Positions 8,086 to 17,724 of a stretch of 64,000 nucleotides of DNA are shown here, piece by piece; the stretch's first letter is position 1, and every line of letters begins with the position of its first letter. Source of the DNA: an uncultured Prevotella sp. Lineage in GTDB: Bacteria > Bacteroidota > Bacteroidia > Bacteroidales > Bacteroidaceae. A program made the translations under genes and the position numbers. The stretch lies in contig CAKPYB010000005.1 in NCBI GenBank assembly GCA_934202525.1, forward strand, positions 1-64,000, written 5' to 3'. Under the pieces are notes generated by a model. That model did no database searches and had not been told where the DNA came from. It saw only the letters and a list, made by a program, of their open reading frames with translations.

Positions 8086-8937
8086 ATGTTACGAATAGCA
8101 GTACAAAGTAAGGGTCGTCTTTTCGACGACACCATGAATCTTTTAGCAGAGGCTGACATCAAAGTAAGCGCCTCTAAACGCACCCTTCTGGTGCAGTCAA
8201 GCAACTTTCCTCTCGAGGTTCTCTACCTTCGTGATGATGATATTCCTCAGAGCGTAGCCTCTGGTGTGGCAGATATCGGAATCGTGGGCGAGAACGAGTT
8301 TGTTGAGCGTGGAGAGAATGCGCAGATTATTGACCGTCTGGGTTTCAGCAAGTGCCGCCTGAGCCTCGCCATTCCTAAGAAGATTGATTATCCGGGATTG
8401 CAATGGTTCAACGGCAAGAAGATTGCTACTTCTTACCCTAACATCCTGCGCAAGTTTATGAAGAAGAACAACATCAATGCCGACATCCATGTCATTACGG
8501 GTTCTGTAGAAATCAGTCCGGGCATCGGTTTGGCTGACGGTATTTTCGATATTGTAAGTTCTGGTTCTACTCTGGTCAGCAACAATCTTGCTGAGGTTGA
8601 GGTGGTGATGAAGAGCGAGGCTCTGCTCATCGGCAACTGGAACATGGACGAGGAGAAGCATGAGATTCTGAACGAGATGCTGTTCCGCTTCGAGGCTGTA
8701 CGTTCTGCACAGGACAAGAAATACGTGATGATGAATGCTCCTAAGGAAAAGATTCAGGAGATTACAGAAGTATTGCCAGGCATCAAGAGTCCTACGATTA
8801 TCCCGTTGGCTGATGAGGAATGGTGCTCTATCCACACCGTGCTCGATGAGAAGCGTTTCTGGGAAATCATAGGCAAGTTGAAGGAACTCGGTGCACAGGG
8901 CATCCTGGTAACACCAATCGAAAAGATGATATTGTAA
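8086..8937 (+). CDS. hisG: ATP phosphoribosyltransferase (long form)
   Basis: 283 residues from the ATG at 8086; the frame is open much further upstream but the promoter at 8026-8057 excludes those starts. HisG condenses ATP with PRPP, the first step of histidine biosynthesis in the cytoplasm. N-terminal RIAVQSKGRLFDDT, and the PRPP-binding signature GLADGIFDIVSSGSTL at 148-163. The length and the C-terminal segment (about 215-283, SPTIIPL to ILVTPIEKMIL) identify the long form with the ACT/PII-like regulatory domain, which is feedback-inhibited by histidine and does not need HisZ. First gene of hisG-hisD-hisC. Confidence 0.97.
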   Translation: MLRIAVQSKGRLFDDTMNLLAEADIKVSASKRTLLVQSSNFPLEVLYLRDDDIPQSVASGVADIGIVGENEFVERGENAQIIDRLGFSKCRLSLAIPKKIDYPGLQWFNGKKIATSYPNILRKFMKKNNINADIHVITGSVEISPGIGLADGIFDIVSSGSTLVSNNLAEVEVVMKSEALLIGNWNMDEEKHEILNEMLFRFEAVRSAQDKKYVMMNAPKEKIQEITEVLPGIKSPTIIPLADEEWCSIHTVLDEKRFWEIIGKLKELGAQGILVTPIEKMIL

Positions 8938-9031
8938 TAATGTGTAGTGTTTAATGTGTAATGTTTATTTAGAGACATTATGCGTTAAAAACTAAACATT
9001 AAACATTAATAATTAAATATTAATAATAGGA

Positions 9032-10315
9032 ATGAAGGTAATAAAGTATCCTGCAAAGGAGGAATGGAGCGAGATTGTAAAACGCCCACACCTGGATGTT
9101 TCGCAGCTGAATGCGACCGTACAAGGTGTACTCGACGATGTGAAAAACCATGGCGACGAAGCCGTGAAGCGTTACGAGGAGAAGTTTGATCATGCCCATC
9201 TCGATTCTTTGGCTGTGACTGAAGCTGAAATCGAAGAGGCAGAGAAAATGGTTTCTCAAGAACTGAAAGACGCTTTGCACCTCGCCCATCATAACATTGC
9301 CGCATTCCATCATAGCCAGAAGTTTGATGGTGTAAAGGTTGAAACTTGCCCTGGTGTAACCTGCTGGCAGAAGAGTGTGGCTATTGAGAAGGTGGGATTG
9401 TATATCCCGGGAGGTACTGCTCCTCTCTTTAGTACCGTTCTGATGCTAGCAACTCCTGCCAAGATTGCGGGATGTAAAGAAATAGTACTGTGTACTCCTC
9501 CTGATAAAGAGGGCAAGGTGAACCCGGCTATCCTCATGGCGGCAAAGATTGCGGGCGTAAGCAAGATCTTTAAGGCGGGTGGCGTTCAGGCTATCGGAGC
9601 CATGGCTTACGGTACGGAGAGCGTGCCTAAGGTTTATAAGATTTTCGGTCCGGGCAACCAGTTTGTCATGGCTGCCAAGCAGCAGGTTTCCCTGCATGAT
9701 GTGGCAATCGACATGCCTGCCGGTCCGTCTGAAGTTTGTCTTATTGCCGACGAAACAGCCAACCCTGTGTTTGCTGCTGCCGACCTGCTGTCGCAGGCTG
9801 AACATGGTTTCGATTCTCAGGTTTTCTTCATTACTACATCTGAAAAGGTGTTGAATGATGTAAAGAATGAAGTTGAAGTACAACTTGAACGTTTGCCACG
9901 TAAGGAGATGGCACAGACCTCGTTAGACAACTCTAAGTTTATTCTCGTGAAGACCGAAGAGGAGGCAATCGACCTCTGTAATACTTATGCGCCGGAGCAT
10001 CTGATTATCGCTACAGCCGATTACGAGCAGCTGGCAGAAAAGGTAGTGAATGCAGGTAGTGTATTCCTCGGCAACTATGCGTGCGAAAGTGCAGGCGACT
10101 ATGCTAGCGGCACGAACCATACTCTTCCAACCCATGGTTATGCTTTGGCTTACAACGGAGTGAACCTGGACAGCTATCATCGCAAAATCACCTTCCAGCA
10201 TCTTACAGAAGAAGGTATTCGTAACATTGGAAATGCTGTAGTGACCATGGCAGAAAATGAGCAGCTTGAAGCTCATGCCAACGCGATGAGACTGAGAGTG
10301 AACAGTTTGAAATAA
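9032..10315 (+). CDS. hisD: Histidinol dehydrogenase
   Basis: 427 residues, full length for the family. HisD oxidises histidinol to histidine in two NAD-dependent steps. The catalytic pair is visible in TYAPEHLII (Glu322, His323), and zinc ligands by family alignment are Gln255 and His258 (LSQAEHG), Asp356 (AGDYASG) and His415 (EAHANAM). It follows hisG after a 94-base gap filled with AT-rich partial repeats of the type GTTTAATGTGTAATGT and no terminator, so it is likely in the same operon. Confidence 0.97.
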   Translation: MKVIKYPAKEEWSEIVKRPHLDVSQLNATVQGVLDDVKNHGDEAVKRYEEKFDHAHLDSLAVTEAEIEEAEKMVSQELKDALHLAHHNIAAFHHSQKFDGVKVETCPGVTCWQKSVAIEKVGLYIPGGTAPLFSTVLMLATPAKIAGCKEIVLCTPPDKEGKVNPAILMAAKIAGVSKIFKAGGVQAIGAMAYGTESVPKVYKIFGPGNQFVMAAKQQVSLHDVAIDMPAGPSEVCLIADETANPVFAAADLLSQAEHGFDSQVFFITTSEKVLNDVKNEVEVQLERLPRKEMAQTSLDNSKFILVKTEEEAIDLCNTYAPEHLIIATADYEQLAEKVVNAGSVFLGNYACESAGDYASGTNHTLPTHGYALAYNGVNLDSYHRKITFQHLTEEGIRNIGNAVVTMAENEQLEAHANAMRLRVNSLK

Positions 10316-10368
10316 TAGGAAGAAACGGGAAGTTGTAAAGATACTTCTTAATAGCTTTTGAAAGAAAA

Positions 10369-11403
10369 ATGAAAGAATTGAAAGATTTGTGCCGAGAGAA
10401 CATCTGGAATCTGGCACCTTACAGTTGCGCCCGTACGGAGTTTGCAGGCAGAAATGCCCGTGTCTTCCTCGACGCCAACGAAAATCCATATAATGACCCT
10501 TACAATCGCTATCCTGATCCGCTGCAGGTTGAACTGAAGAAGCAGATCAGCAAGATTAAGGGTGTGGCTGAAGAGAAAATCTTCCTGGGTAATGGTTCTG
10601 ACGAGGCCATCGATTTGGTTTACCGTGTGTTCTGCCGCCCGGGTAAGGATAATGTAGTAGCGATTGCACCTACTTACGGAATGTATGAAGTTTGTGCAGA
10701 CATCAACGATGTAGAGTATCGCTCTGTATTGCTCGATGAAAACTATCAGATTTCTGCCGAAAAACTCCTGGCAGCCTGCGATGAACTAACGAAGGTAATC
10801 TGGATCTGCAGTCCGAACAATCCTACGGGCAATCATATCAACCGCGAGGCAATCGTAGAGGTGTTGCAGAAATTCCAGGGTATTGTCATCATCGACGAAG
10901 CCTACAGCGACTTCTCTTCGGAGCGCACATTCCGTAGCGTGCTCGACAGATTTCCTAACATGATTGTGCTCAACACCATGAGCAAGGCGTGGGGCTGTGC
11001 AGCTCTCCGTCTGGGAATGGCTTTTGCGAGCAAGGAGATAGTTGACATATTCAATAAGGTGAAATATCCTTATAACGTCAATCTGCTTACTCAGGAGCAT
11101 GCGTTGGAGGTGATGAAGAATCCGCTGAAGGTTGACGAATGGGTGAAGAACATCCTGCAGGAGCGTTCTAAAGTAATGGCTGCATTCCTGGATCTGCCTA
11201 TCTGCAAGAAGGTTTATCCTACTGATGCAAACTTCTTCCTGGCAAAAATGACCGACGCTAATGCCATCTATAATTATCTGGTTGCGCAAGGCATTATCGT
11301 AAGAAACCGCAACAAGGTTCAGTTGTGCGGCAACTGTCTGAGAATCACGATAGGAAACAAGAGTGAGAATGCTGAATTACTCGGTGCTTTGAGACAGTAC
11401 TAG
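10369..11403 (+). CDS. hisC: Histidinol-phosphate aminotransferase
   Basis: 344 residues. Fold-type I PLP aminotransferase that converts imidazole-acetol phosphate to histidinol phosphate. Motifs: DANENPY near 35-41, CSPNNPTGN (148-155, pyrimidine-ring contact), IIDEAYSDF with Asp176, and the PLP lysine in TMSKAWG (Lys206). Starts 53 bases after hisD. The last codons and stop (Leu-Arg-Gln-Tyr-stop) lie inside the first unit of a 38-bp tandem repeat, so the C-terminus may have been reshaped by that duplication. No hisB follows, although hisB is the usual next gene in related genomes. Confidence 0.97.
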   Translation: MKELKDLCRENIWNLAPYSCARTEFAGRNARVFLDANENPYNDPYNRYPDPLQVELKKQISKIKGVAEEKIFLGNGSDEAIDLVYRVFCRPGKDNVVAIAPTYGMYEVCADINDVEYRSVLLDENYQISAEKLLAACDELTKVIWICSPNNPTGNHINREAIVEVLQKFQGIVIIDEAYSDFSSERTFRSVLDRFPNMIVLNTMSKAWGCAALRLGMAFASKEIVDIFNKVKYPYNVNLLTQEHALEVMKNPLKVDEWVKNILQERSKVMAAFLDLPICKKVYPTDANFFLAKMTDANAIYNYLVAQGIIVRNRNKVQLCGNCLRITIGNKSENAELLGALRQY

Positions 11404-11498
11404 TATTTAAGCAGCACACCCTGCTTTTGAGACAGTACTAGCATTTAAGCAGCACGCCCTGCTTTTGAGACAGTACTAGCATTTAAGCAGCACGCCCT
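11388..11498 (+). repeat. 38-bp tandem repeat, about three copies, spanning the hisC stop codon
   Basis: Units start at 11388, 11426 and 11464, each beginning TTTGAGACAGTACTAG and containing TTTAAGCAGCAC. Units 1 and 2 differ at two positions; unit 3 runs straight into the nested palindrome at 11493. Unit 1 supplies the end of hisC. Confidence 0.95.
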
Positions 11499-11681
11499 GA
11501 AAGGGCAGAAGCTCCTAGCCCAGGGCAACACCCTGGGTCATATATATTAACAACCAAGTCGCCCTGTAAGGGCAAAAGCTTCACATATTTAAAGCTTTTG
11601 CCCTTACAGGGCGACTTTAGTATATCACATTCTAAACCCAGGGTGTTGCCCTGGGCTAGGAGCTTCTGCCCTTTCAGGGCG
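11493..11681. repeat. Nested palindromic (REP/BIME-like) element, copy 1
   Basis: Outer arms of 46 bases (11493-11538 and 11636-11681) are perfect reverse complements; each starts or ends with the CGCCCTGAAAGGGC motif and contains AGCCCAGGGC. Inside them are second arms of 25 bases (11557-11581 and 11592-11616) built on GCCCTGTAAGGGC. The element lies between the converging hisC and ygiQ genes and can fold into one long hairpin, so it probably also terminates transcription. A related copy is at 44181-44310. Confidence 0.95.
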
Positions 11682-11693
11682 TATTGCTGACAA

Positions 11694-14000
11694 TTATCTT
11701 CTTCTGCCTCTTCCTTCATTTCTTCTTTGATTTCCACGACCGCCGCGTTCGTTCTTATCCCCGCTATTATAGCGGTTCTTGCGATTGTGGTTGTCGTTGT
11801 CGAAATTAGGGTTGAAACTCTTTTTCTTCTTGTCCTTGAAGAAGCCGGCACCCTGGTCTTTCTGATTTCTCAGCTCGGCTCTCGCCGCTGCTACGGCATC
11901 ACGGATGTTGGCATTCGAAGGCTTACCTGATTTTAGAGATTTTCCGTTATTCAGGTATTTCTCCTCATCATAGCAACCCACATTGCCATATCCCTTTGGG
12001 GCAAAGCGGTCAGAAGCATTTCTGCCACGGCTTTTTCCTGCATTCGGTTCAGATGCATTTCTGCCAGCTCCACGCTTGCCTTTAGCACCTTTTCCTACAC
12101 CTGGATTATCGTATGTAGAACCTATCGCCTTATCGTCATAATGCGTCTTCTTACCCTTGAAACTGCCACCCATGCTCTTCCTGTCGTAGAGTTTGTCGAT
12201 GAGGTCGGCTCTGCCTATGCGGCGAAGTTCACTCTCGATGGCGCGGCGCTCTTCAGGCTTGTACCAGAAGAAGAACATGCGCTGGGCAAGCTTCTCTTTC
12301 TGCGTCTTGGCGCTGAAGACCGGCTCCAGGGTGTAAGGATCGTACCCCGTGTACCAGGTCTCGGTAGAAATGGTCATTGGAGTAGGGGTGAAATCCTGCA
12401 CCTGTTCCAGATGAAAATCCAGTCCCTTCGTAATGACGGCAAGTTCAGCCATGTCTTCTTCATGACAGCCCGGATGCGAACTGATGAAGTAAGGAATGAT
12501 CTGCTGGTTCAGACCTTCTTCCTTGTTGATCTTGTCGAAGATGCGCTTGAACTCGTAGAAGAGGTCGAACGACGGCTTGCGCATGAACTTCAAGACCTCC
12601 GGACTCGTATGTTCAGGAGCCACCTTCAATCGACCGCTCACGTGCTTGGTAATCAGTTCGCGCGTGTATTCTCTAGCCGCCTGATTCACCTTTTCGTCCT
12701 TGCTCTTATGCAGCAGAAGGTCGTAACGCACACCACTACCTATGAAACTCTTCTTGATTCCCGGCAAAGCATCTACAGCATGATAAATCTCCAGAAGCTT
12801 GCTGTGGTCGGTATTGAGATTCGGACAAATCTGAGGGTTTACACACGACGGACGCTTGCACACTTCGCAGGCTTTCTGATTCTTGCCGTGCATTCCGTAC
12901 ATGTTGGCAGAAGGACCTCCCAAATCGCTCAGATAGCCCTTGAAGTCAGGCATTTGGATGATTTTCTTCACCTCCTTCAGAATGCTCTCCTTGCTGCGGC
13001 AAACCACGAATTTGCCCTGATGGGCAGAGATGGTGCAGAAAGAACAGCCACCGAAACAGCCACGATGAAGGTTCACGGAGAACTTGATCATATCGTAGGC
13101 AGGAATGGTCTTGCCCTTGTATTTAGGGTGAGGCAAACGCGTATAAGGAAGGTCGAAAGCCGCATCCAGTTCCTCGGTTGTCATCAGCGGGAAAGGCGGA
13201 TTTACCACCACGTATTTGCCGTCAACTTCCTGAATCATACGCTGAGCATGCATCTTGTTGGCTTCTTCCTCCAGATGGCGCACGTTCTCAGCCTGTCCCT
13301 TCTTGTTGTGAAGGCACTCTTCGTGGCTATGAAGGATGATGTCATCGTCCTTGAAACCGCCCGGAATCTCACTTTCCTTGCAGTAGAAAACCACCTGCGG
13401 CATTTCGTGGATCTGGCTAAGCGTCTTGCCTTCTGCAAAGGCATTGGCTAGTTCTACGATAGAACGTTCGCCCATTCCGTAGAGAATGAGGTCGGCGCCC
13501 GAATCGCAGAGAATGCACTTGCGGAGCTCGTCTTTCCAATAGTCGTAGTGGCTGATGCGACGCAACGACGCCTCAATACCGCCTAGTGCTACAGGTACGT
13601 CGGGAAAGAGTTTCTTCAGTATCTGCGTATAGACGATAGAAGGATAATCGGGGCGCATGTCGTGTCGGGAGTCGGGACTGAAAGCATCCTCGCTACGCAT
13701 GCGGCGGTTTGCCGTGTAGCGGTTCACCATCGAGTCCATGGCACCCGGAGAAACACCAAAGAAGAGGCGAGGGCGACCGAGTTTCTTGAAATCTCGGAAA
13801 TCGCCGTGCCAGTCGGGCTGGGGAACGATGGCTACCCGATAGCCGTTAGCCTCCAGCATTCGTCCGAGGATGGCAGGACCGAAGGATGGGTGGTCAACGT
13901 AAGCATCTCCTGAAAAGAGGATGACGTCGAGCTCGTCCCATCCGCGTAACTCGCATTCTTTCTTGGTGGTAGGTAAGAAATCTGTTAACTTATAATCCAT
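11694..14000 (-). CDS. ygiQ: YgiQ family radical SAM protein
   Basis: 768 residues. N-terminal YgiQ domain (TDFLPTTKKECELRGWDELD, FGVSPGAMDSMVNRYTANRR, GGIEASLRRISHYDYW) and a radical SAM domain with the cluster motif GCFGGCSFC (Cys315, Cys319, Cys322). A further Cys-rich patch follows (CEVCKRPSCVNPQICPNLN). The last 160 residues are Lys/Arg/Asn/Gly-rich and look disordered, ending in an Arg run. The family is widespread and conserved but its reaction is not established. The stop codon is only 13 bases from the nested palindrome. Followed upstream by the 113-residue gene at 14011, 10 bases apart, suggesting co-transcription. Confidence 0.93.
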   Translation of the reverse strand: MDYKLTDFLPTTKKECELRGWDELDVILFSGDAYVDHPSFGPAILGRMLEANGYRVAIVPQPDWHGDFRDFKKLGRPRLFFGVSPGAMDSMVNRYTANRRMRSEDAFSPDSRHDMRPDYPSIVYTQILKKLFPDVPVALGGIEASLRRISHYDYWKDELRKCILCDSGADLILYGMGERSIVELANAFAEGKTLSQIHEMPQVVFYCKESEIPGGFKDDDIILHSHEECLHNKKGQAENVRHLEEEANKMHAQRMIQEVDGKYVVVNPPFPLMTTEELDAAFDLPYTRLPHPKYKGKTIPAYDMIKFSVNLHRGCFGGCSFCTISAHQGKFVVCRSKESILKEVKKIIQMPDFKGYLSDLGGPSANMYGMHGKNQKACEVCKRPSCVNPQICPNLNTDHSKLLEIYHAVDALPGIKKSFIGSGVRYDLLLHKSKDEKVNQAAREYTRELITKHVSGRLKVAPEHTSPEVLKFMRKPSFDLFYEFKRIFDKINKEEGLNQQIIPYFISSHPGCHEEDMAELAVITKGLDFHLEQVQDFTPTPMTISTETWYTGYDPYTLEPVFSAKTQKEKLAQRMFFFWYKPEERRAIESELRRIGRADLIDKLYDRKSMGGSFKGKKTHYDDKAIGSTYDNPGVGKGAKGKRGAGRNASEPNAGKSRGRNASDRFAPKGYGNVGCYDEEKYLNNGKSLKSGKPSNANIRDAVAAARAELRNQKDQGAGFFKDKKKKSFNPNFDNDNHNRKNRYNSGDKNERGGRGNQRRNEGRGRRR

Positions 14001-14010
14001 TCAATATTGT

Positions 14011-14352
14011 TTAATCATTTACTGCGTCTGGTTCTGCATCAGCTGCAGCCTCAGCCTGCTTCTTGTCTTTCCAGTCTACGTAGAGCAGAACGAGGTTATG
14101 AAGACCGAGCGCCTTCATGTTCTGATTGTAGATGACGTCGAGACAGAGGTCGAGCAACTCCTTATCCTTGATGTCGCTACTTTCGAGGAGTGAACGCACA
14201 TTAAGTTTCAGCTTGTCGAGCACTTCCTCGTCGATAATGCCGTTGCTGTCTACGAGGTTGCGCAGTAACTGATACTTTTCGATAGTCTCTAAATGCTGGT
14301 CGCTCACTTCGATAGAGCGAGTGCCAGACTGGTTGGCTTGAATCTTATACAT
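14011..14352 (-). CDS. Conserved small protein of unknown function
   Basis: 113 residues, predicted mostly helical and acidic (IEKYQLLRNLVDSNGIIDEE, SDIKDKELLDLCLDVIYNQN, ending in an Ala/Asp/Glu-rich tail). No signal peptide, membrane segment or recognised domain. It lies 10 bases upstream of ygiQ on the same strand and 33 bases downstream of the golvesin-type gene, so it is likely translated from the same message. Antisense frames in this stretch look less protein-like. Confidence 0.7.
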   Translation of the reverse strand: MYKIQANQSGTRSIEVSDQHLETIEKYQLLRNLVDSNGIIDEEVLDKLKLNVRSLLESSDIKDKELLDLCLDVIYNQNMKALGLHNLVLLYVDWKDKKQAEAAADAEPDAVND

Positions 14353-14385
14353 AAGCTTAAAAATTTTATCTGTTTTATTTTGAAT

Positions 14386-17073
14386 TTAATCTGTCAGAAA
14401 CTTGAGAATGCCGAGCAGCACGCTGCTTCGGGTTCTTTCGTCGATGATGCATTCCAGCGGAAATCCCATGACGAAGGTGCGGTAAGTAGTGCTCTTGTAG
14501 GCAACCGCCGCACTCGTACCCGTATCGTATTGCATCGCCGTGAAGGCGTAATTGCCAACCGGTTTCAATATCTCGGGATGGGTTGCCGCATAATGCTGGG
14601 CATTCAGTTCGTTGTAATAGCTGAACTGCAGACCTAACCCCTTGACGTTAGGCGAAGTGTAGACAATACTGTCTCGTTCTGTTACGGTTGAATCTTCGGG
14701 ATTGATGTCCCTGGTGATGGCCGTAGAACCTGTAGGCTCATAGCTGAGTTTCAGAATATCGCTCAGGAACGCCTGTTCCTCTTCAGTCTGCATGTCGCTT
14801 CCGGTGTAAGAACCGCTTATCAGGATTCTGCCGCCTTGGCTGGCGTACTGCCTGATGCTGTTCTGCAAGGCAGGCGTGAACGACTTGAAGAAGGCGTGAG
14901 TATAGCCGTCATGGCGCTCCAGTCCGTTGATGAGGTCAACAGCCTGATAGTTCTGCATCTGAACCCTGCCGCTGGCGATAACTTCGCTCGAACAGCTGGA
15001 AATATTATATTTGCCCGAAGCCGCAATACTCGTAGCGTGCGCCTGAACATAGTTGAAGTCGTTGCCTGCCACAAACTTGCCAATCATTTCGTTGCCGCTG
15101 AAACCGAGTCCGAAACTGGTTTCGTTGCCCATTCTGCTTCTGTCGAACACCTGTTGCTTGCCGCTCCATCCCGCCGTAAGTCCGTAGCTTACGCCTGGGT
15201 CTTGGTCGAAGTCAAATCCCTGCTTTTCCTCATCGTCCACGACCTGCGGAGAGGCAAGACGATGGAAATTGTTCACGATGAGCACAGACTTGCTGGCAGC
15301 AGGATTATAGAGCACAGAGAGGGTTTCGGTGGTGAAACTTTCTCCTCCTGCATTAACCGCAGCCACCTTGAAATGATATAGTTTGCCCGGTTCCAGCTGC
15401 ATCTGACAACGGGTGGTGTTCACGATGGTTCCGTTGTCAAATCCGCCTTGTCCTTCTGCTTTATAAATAATGTATGAAGTAGGGCGGGCAGATGGTTCCG
15501 TCTTGTCCAGCTGGGCTGTCCATGAGAGTAGGGCAACACCTTGGTTCTGCGTAACGCTGAAGTTCTGCGGAGCCAGCGGCTGGACCACGTAGCGGGTTCC
15601 ATGATTGCTGTTTACGAAGCGCAGGATGGTTTTGTAGATGGAGCGTGCGATATAGAACTTTCCGAGCGGATCCTGAGCAATTCTCATGTCAGGGAAATTC
15701 TGATGCGAAAGCATTTCGAGAATAGCCGACGGAACTTCCGGCAGACGGGTTTCAGAATAGTTTCTGTCCCATAGGTAGCGTTTGCCGAATTCTCCGAACT
15801 GAGCCGTGAGATCCGTAACGAGATTATCGCGCAAAGCTCTTGCGAAATCCTTGGATGTAAATCTGGAGATTCCGCTGTTCAGTATTCCGTCGTTATAATC
15901 TGTGGTGCAGATAGCGAGGGCTCCGACGGTAGTTTTTCCATCCTTATTGTAGCCCGCATCACTATGAAGCGCCAGCGAGAGTTCTATAGGCACGTGCTTG
16001 CCATTTTTGGCAGGCATGTAAACCGAACCGCCGCCCAGCCAGTTGGTCATTAACGAACGGGCGTTGATGTCGTCGGCGTAATCATTTTCTCCTTTTCTGC
16101 CGCCATAAACCTTGTAGGGAGCGCCTGCCCATTGGGCGTAGTACCGGGCTCCTTCCAGGCAACGGGGCAATCCGCTGGTGTAACCGCCACGTTCTATATT
16201 TCCCATGCCGCCGCCAAAGCGTACAGCATCGGTAGTTACGACTCCACGGCGTGAAGCCTTGTTGGTGCAGACTACGCGGTTAAACTCGTTGCAGCCCTTG
16301 TCGAAATCGAAGGTGCCCAGATAAACCCAGGTTCCTCCGCCCATGCGCTGGTTAACTGAAAATTCCGTAGCTTCGCCCTTGTGGTAAACGATGTATTTTG
16401 CATCGCTCACGCTCTTGGGGAGCGACTGGTAGCTGACGTAGACTGCGTATTTTCCGGCTTCCTTGAAACGGGGCTGATAGCTAACCAGACTGGTTTTCTT
16501 GCGCTTGGTAGCCTTCGCCTGTCTCACGGTTCCCATGCGGAATGGATTTTCCCCATCCTTCAGTCTAGAGCAGTTGGCAAAACCGAGCGAATCGCAGTTT
16601 TTCCATCGCTTGCTCGCCTCCTTTTCGAAATAATAAACCGACTTTACGGCGTCATCATTATCGATGATGATTTCGTTCGTCTGCCAGTCTCTTTCTCGGG
16701 GTGTAAAGACGATGGCTCCCGCATTCTGAAGCATCGGAATGAGGTAGGGCACTACGATGGTTTGGGTGAAGAGATCTTCGTTGGTGCAAAACAGGTTAGG
16801 GCGTTGCCATTTCCATACATCTCTGTCGGCATAATAATACCGTCCGTGCGAGGCCCATAGCGAAAGATGCCTGTTCTGTAGTCCTGCCGTAACGAAATAA
16901 GGGCGGGAAACATTAAACACCCATGGGTCGCCATCATACCCGATGCCTTGCCATGCGCCGCTGTTAGCCTCGTCGTAGGTAGGAAAAAACGATTTGCCGT
17001 TAGCCTGAAGCGAAGCTCCAGCGGCTAACAGCAAACTGCTTATCAAACAATATGTTATGTTTTGGTGTTTCAC
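14386..17073 (-). CDS. Secreted golvesin-domain / amidase-like protein (xanthan lyase-annotated family)
   Basis: 895 residues with a signal peptide (MKHQNITYCLISSLLLAAG). An N-terminal region resembles Amidase_3-type hydrolases: SLWASHGRYY, LALHSDAGYNKDGKTTVGAL and EMLSHQNFPDM carry His/Glu residues in places expected for zinc binding. Between the first of these motifs lies a golvesin C-terminal-like beta domain (about 195-290, YQPRFKEAGKYAVYVSYQ, FDKGCNEFNRVV). A fibronectin type III-like module follows (around 495-590, LAPQNFSVTQNQGVALLSW), then a C-terminal alpha/beta domain with ILISGSYTGSD. Homologues in Bacteroidales are often called xanthan lyase without proof; a periplasmic or outer-membrane cell-wall hydrolase is my preferred reading. 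Confidence 0.75.
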   Translation of the reverse strand: MKHQNITYCLISSLLLAAGASLQANGKSFFPTYDEANSGAWQGIGYDGDPWVFNVSRPYFVTAGLQNRHLSLWASHGRYYYADRDVWKWQRPNLFCTNEDLFTQTIVVPYLIPMLQNAGAIVFTPRERDWQTNEIIIDNDDAVKSVYYFEKEASKRWKNCDSLGFANCSRLKDGENPFRMGTVRQAKATKRKKTSLVSYQPRFKEAGKYAVYVSYQSLPKSVSDAKYIVYHKGEATEFSVNQRMGGGTWVYLGTFDFDKGCNEFNRVVCTNKASRRGVVTTDAVRFGGGMGNIERGGYTSGLPRCLEGARYYAQWAGAPYKVYGGRKGENDYADDINARSLMTNWLGGGSVYMPAKNGKHVPIELSLALHSDAGYNKDGKTTVGALAICTTDYNDGILNSGISRFTSKDFARALRDNLVTDLTAQFGEFGKRYLWDRNYSETRLPEVPSAILEMLSHQNFPDMRIAQDPLGKFYIARSIYKTILRFVNSNHGTRYVVQPLAPQNFSVTQNQGVALLSWTAQLDKTEPSARPTSYIIYKAEGQGGFDNGTIVNTTRCQMQLEPGKLYHFKVAAVNAGGESFTTETLSVLYNPAASKSVLIVNNFHRLASPQVVDDEEKQGFDFDQDPGVSYGLTAGWSGKQQVFDRSRMGNETSFGLGFSGNEMIGKFVAGNDFNYVQAHATSIAASGKYNISSCSSEVIASGRVQMQNYQAVDLINGLERHDGYTHAFFKSFTPALQNSIRQYASQGGRILISGSYTGSDMQTEEEQAFLSDILKLSYEPTGSTAITRDINPEDSTVTERDSIVYTSPNVKGLGLQFSYYNELNAQHYAATHPEILKPVGNYAFTAMQYDTGTSAAVAYKSTTYRTFVMGFPLECIIDERTRSSVLLGILKFLTD

Positions 17074-17124
17074 TTTACGAATACTCCTTCTTAAATAGAT
17101 GATTTACCCGTTATCAGCTAACGT

Positions 17125-17682
17125 TTAATCAATATTTCCGATTGTGAACTTCTCCGGTTTCTTTCCTTTGAAATCCTTGAAGTACAACTTGATTTCACGC
17201 ATGTCTTTGTCAACATCTCCTGACGGGATAATCTGCCTGGTACATTGGATGACCTTCTTCTCATAGTCAAGCCCATAGAGATGGATAGGCAGATGCGCCT
17301 TGAGGGCTATGAAATAGAATCCCTTTTTCCATTCCGGGTTGAGCGAGCGGGTACCTTCGGGCGTAATGCACAGTCCGAAAGCCTTCCGCTTATCCGCTTC
17401 TGCAGCCAGATTATCCGTCATGCTGGTATGTTTGCTTCTCCACACAGGAATACCTCCCATCTTTCTGAAGATAGGACCTAGCGGCCAGAAGAACCATTCC
17501 TTTTTCATGAGGAAATTACATTTGATTCCCTCAGCATGGGCAAAGAGCTGGCCCAGTATCAGATCCCAGTTGCTGGTGTGCGGAGCCATGCAGATAATAT
17601 ACTTTTCAGGAAGCTCCTGGGTGATGATTTTCTTATAGCCCAAGCGCTTATACAATATCCATTGACAAATTCCTTTTACCAT
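17125..17682 (-). CDS. 1-acyl-glycerol-3-phosphate acyltransferase-like protein (PlsC family)
   Basis: 185 residues. The acyltransferase motifs are visible: HTSNWD (residues 35-40, the HX4D catalytic pair) and ITPEGTRS (106-113, phosphate-binding). No N-terminal membrane helix, and the protein is shorter than typical PlsC (about 240), which matches a small subgroup of acyltransferases common in Bacteroidetes. It probably transfers acyl chains to lysophospholipid or a related lipid at the inner membrane. Lies 51 bases upstream of the golvesin-type gene and 42 bases downstream of the 90-residue gene, all on the minus strand. Confidence 0.85.
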   Translation of the reverse strand: MVKGICQWILYKRLGYKKIITQELPEKYIICMAPHTSNWDLILGQLFAHAEGIKCNFLMKKEWFFWPLGPIFRKMGGIPVWRSKHTSMTDNLAAEADKRKAFGLCITPEGTRSLNPEWKKGFYFIALKAHLPIHLYGLDYEKKVIQCTRQIIPSGDVDKDMREIKLYFKDFKGKKPEKFTIGNID

Positions 17683-17724
17683 ATATATAAATAGGTGTAT
17701 TTTCTGATTCTGATGATAATAGGA

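Noticed and set aside
11388-11681. CRISPR-like appearance of repeated units
   Set aside because: The units are directly adjacent without spacers and the second part is one nested palindrome; no cas genes in the window.
12141-13451. Plus-strand open frame of 436 codons
   Set aside because: Fully antisense to ygiQ, which has clear radical SAM motifs; no domain or promoter of its own.
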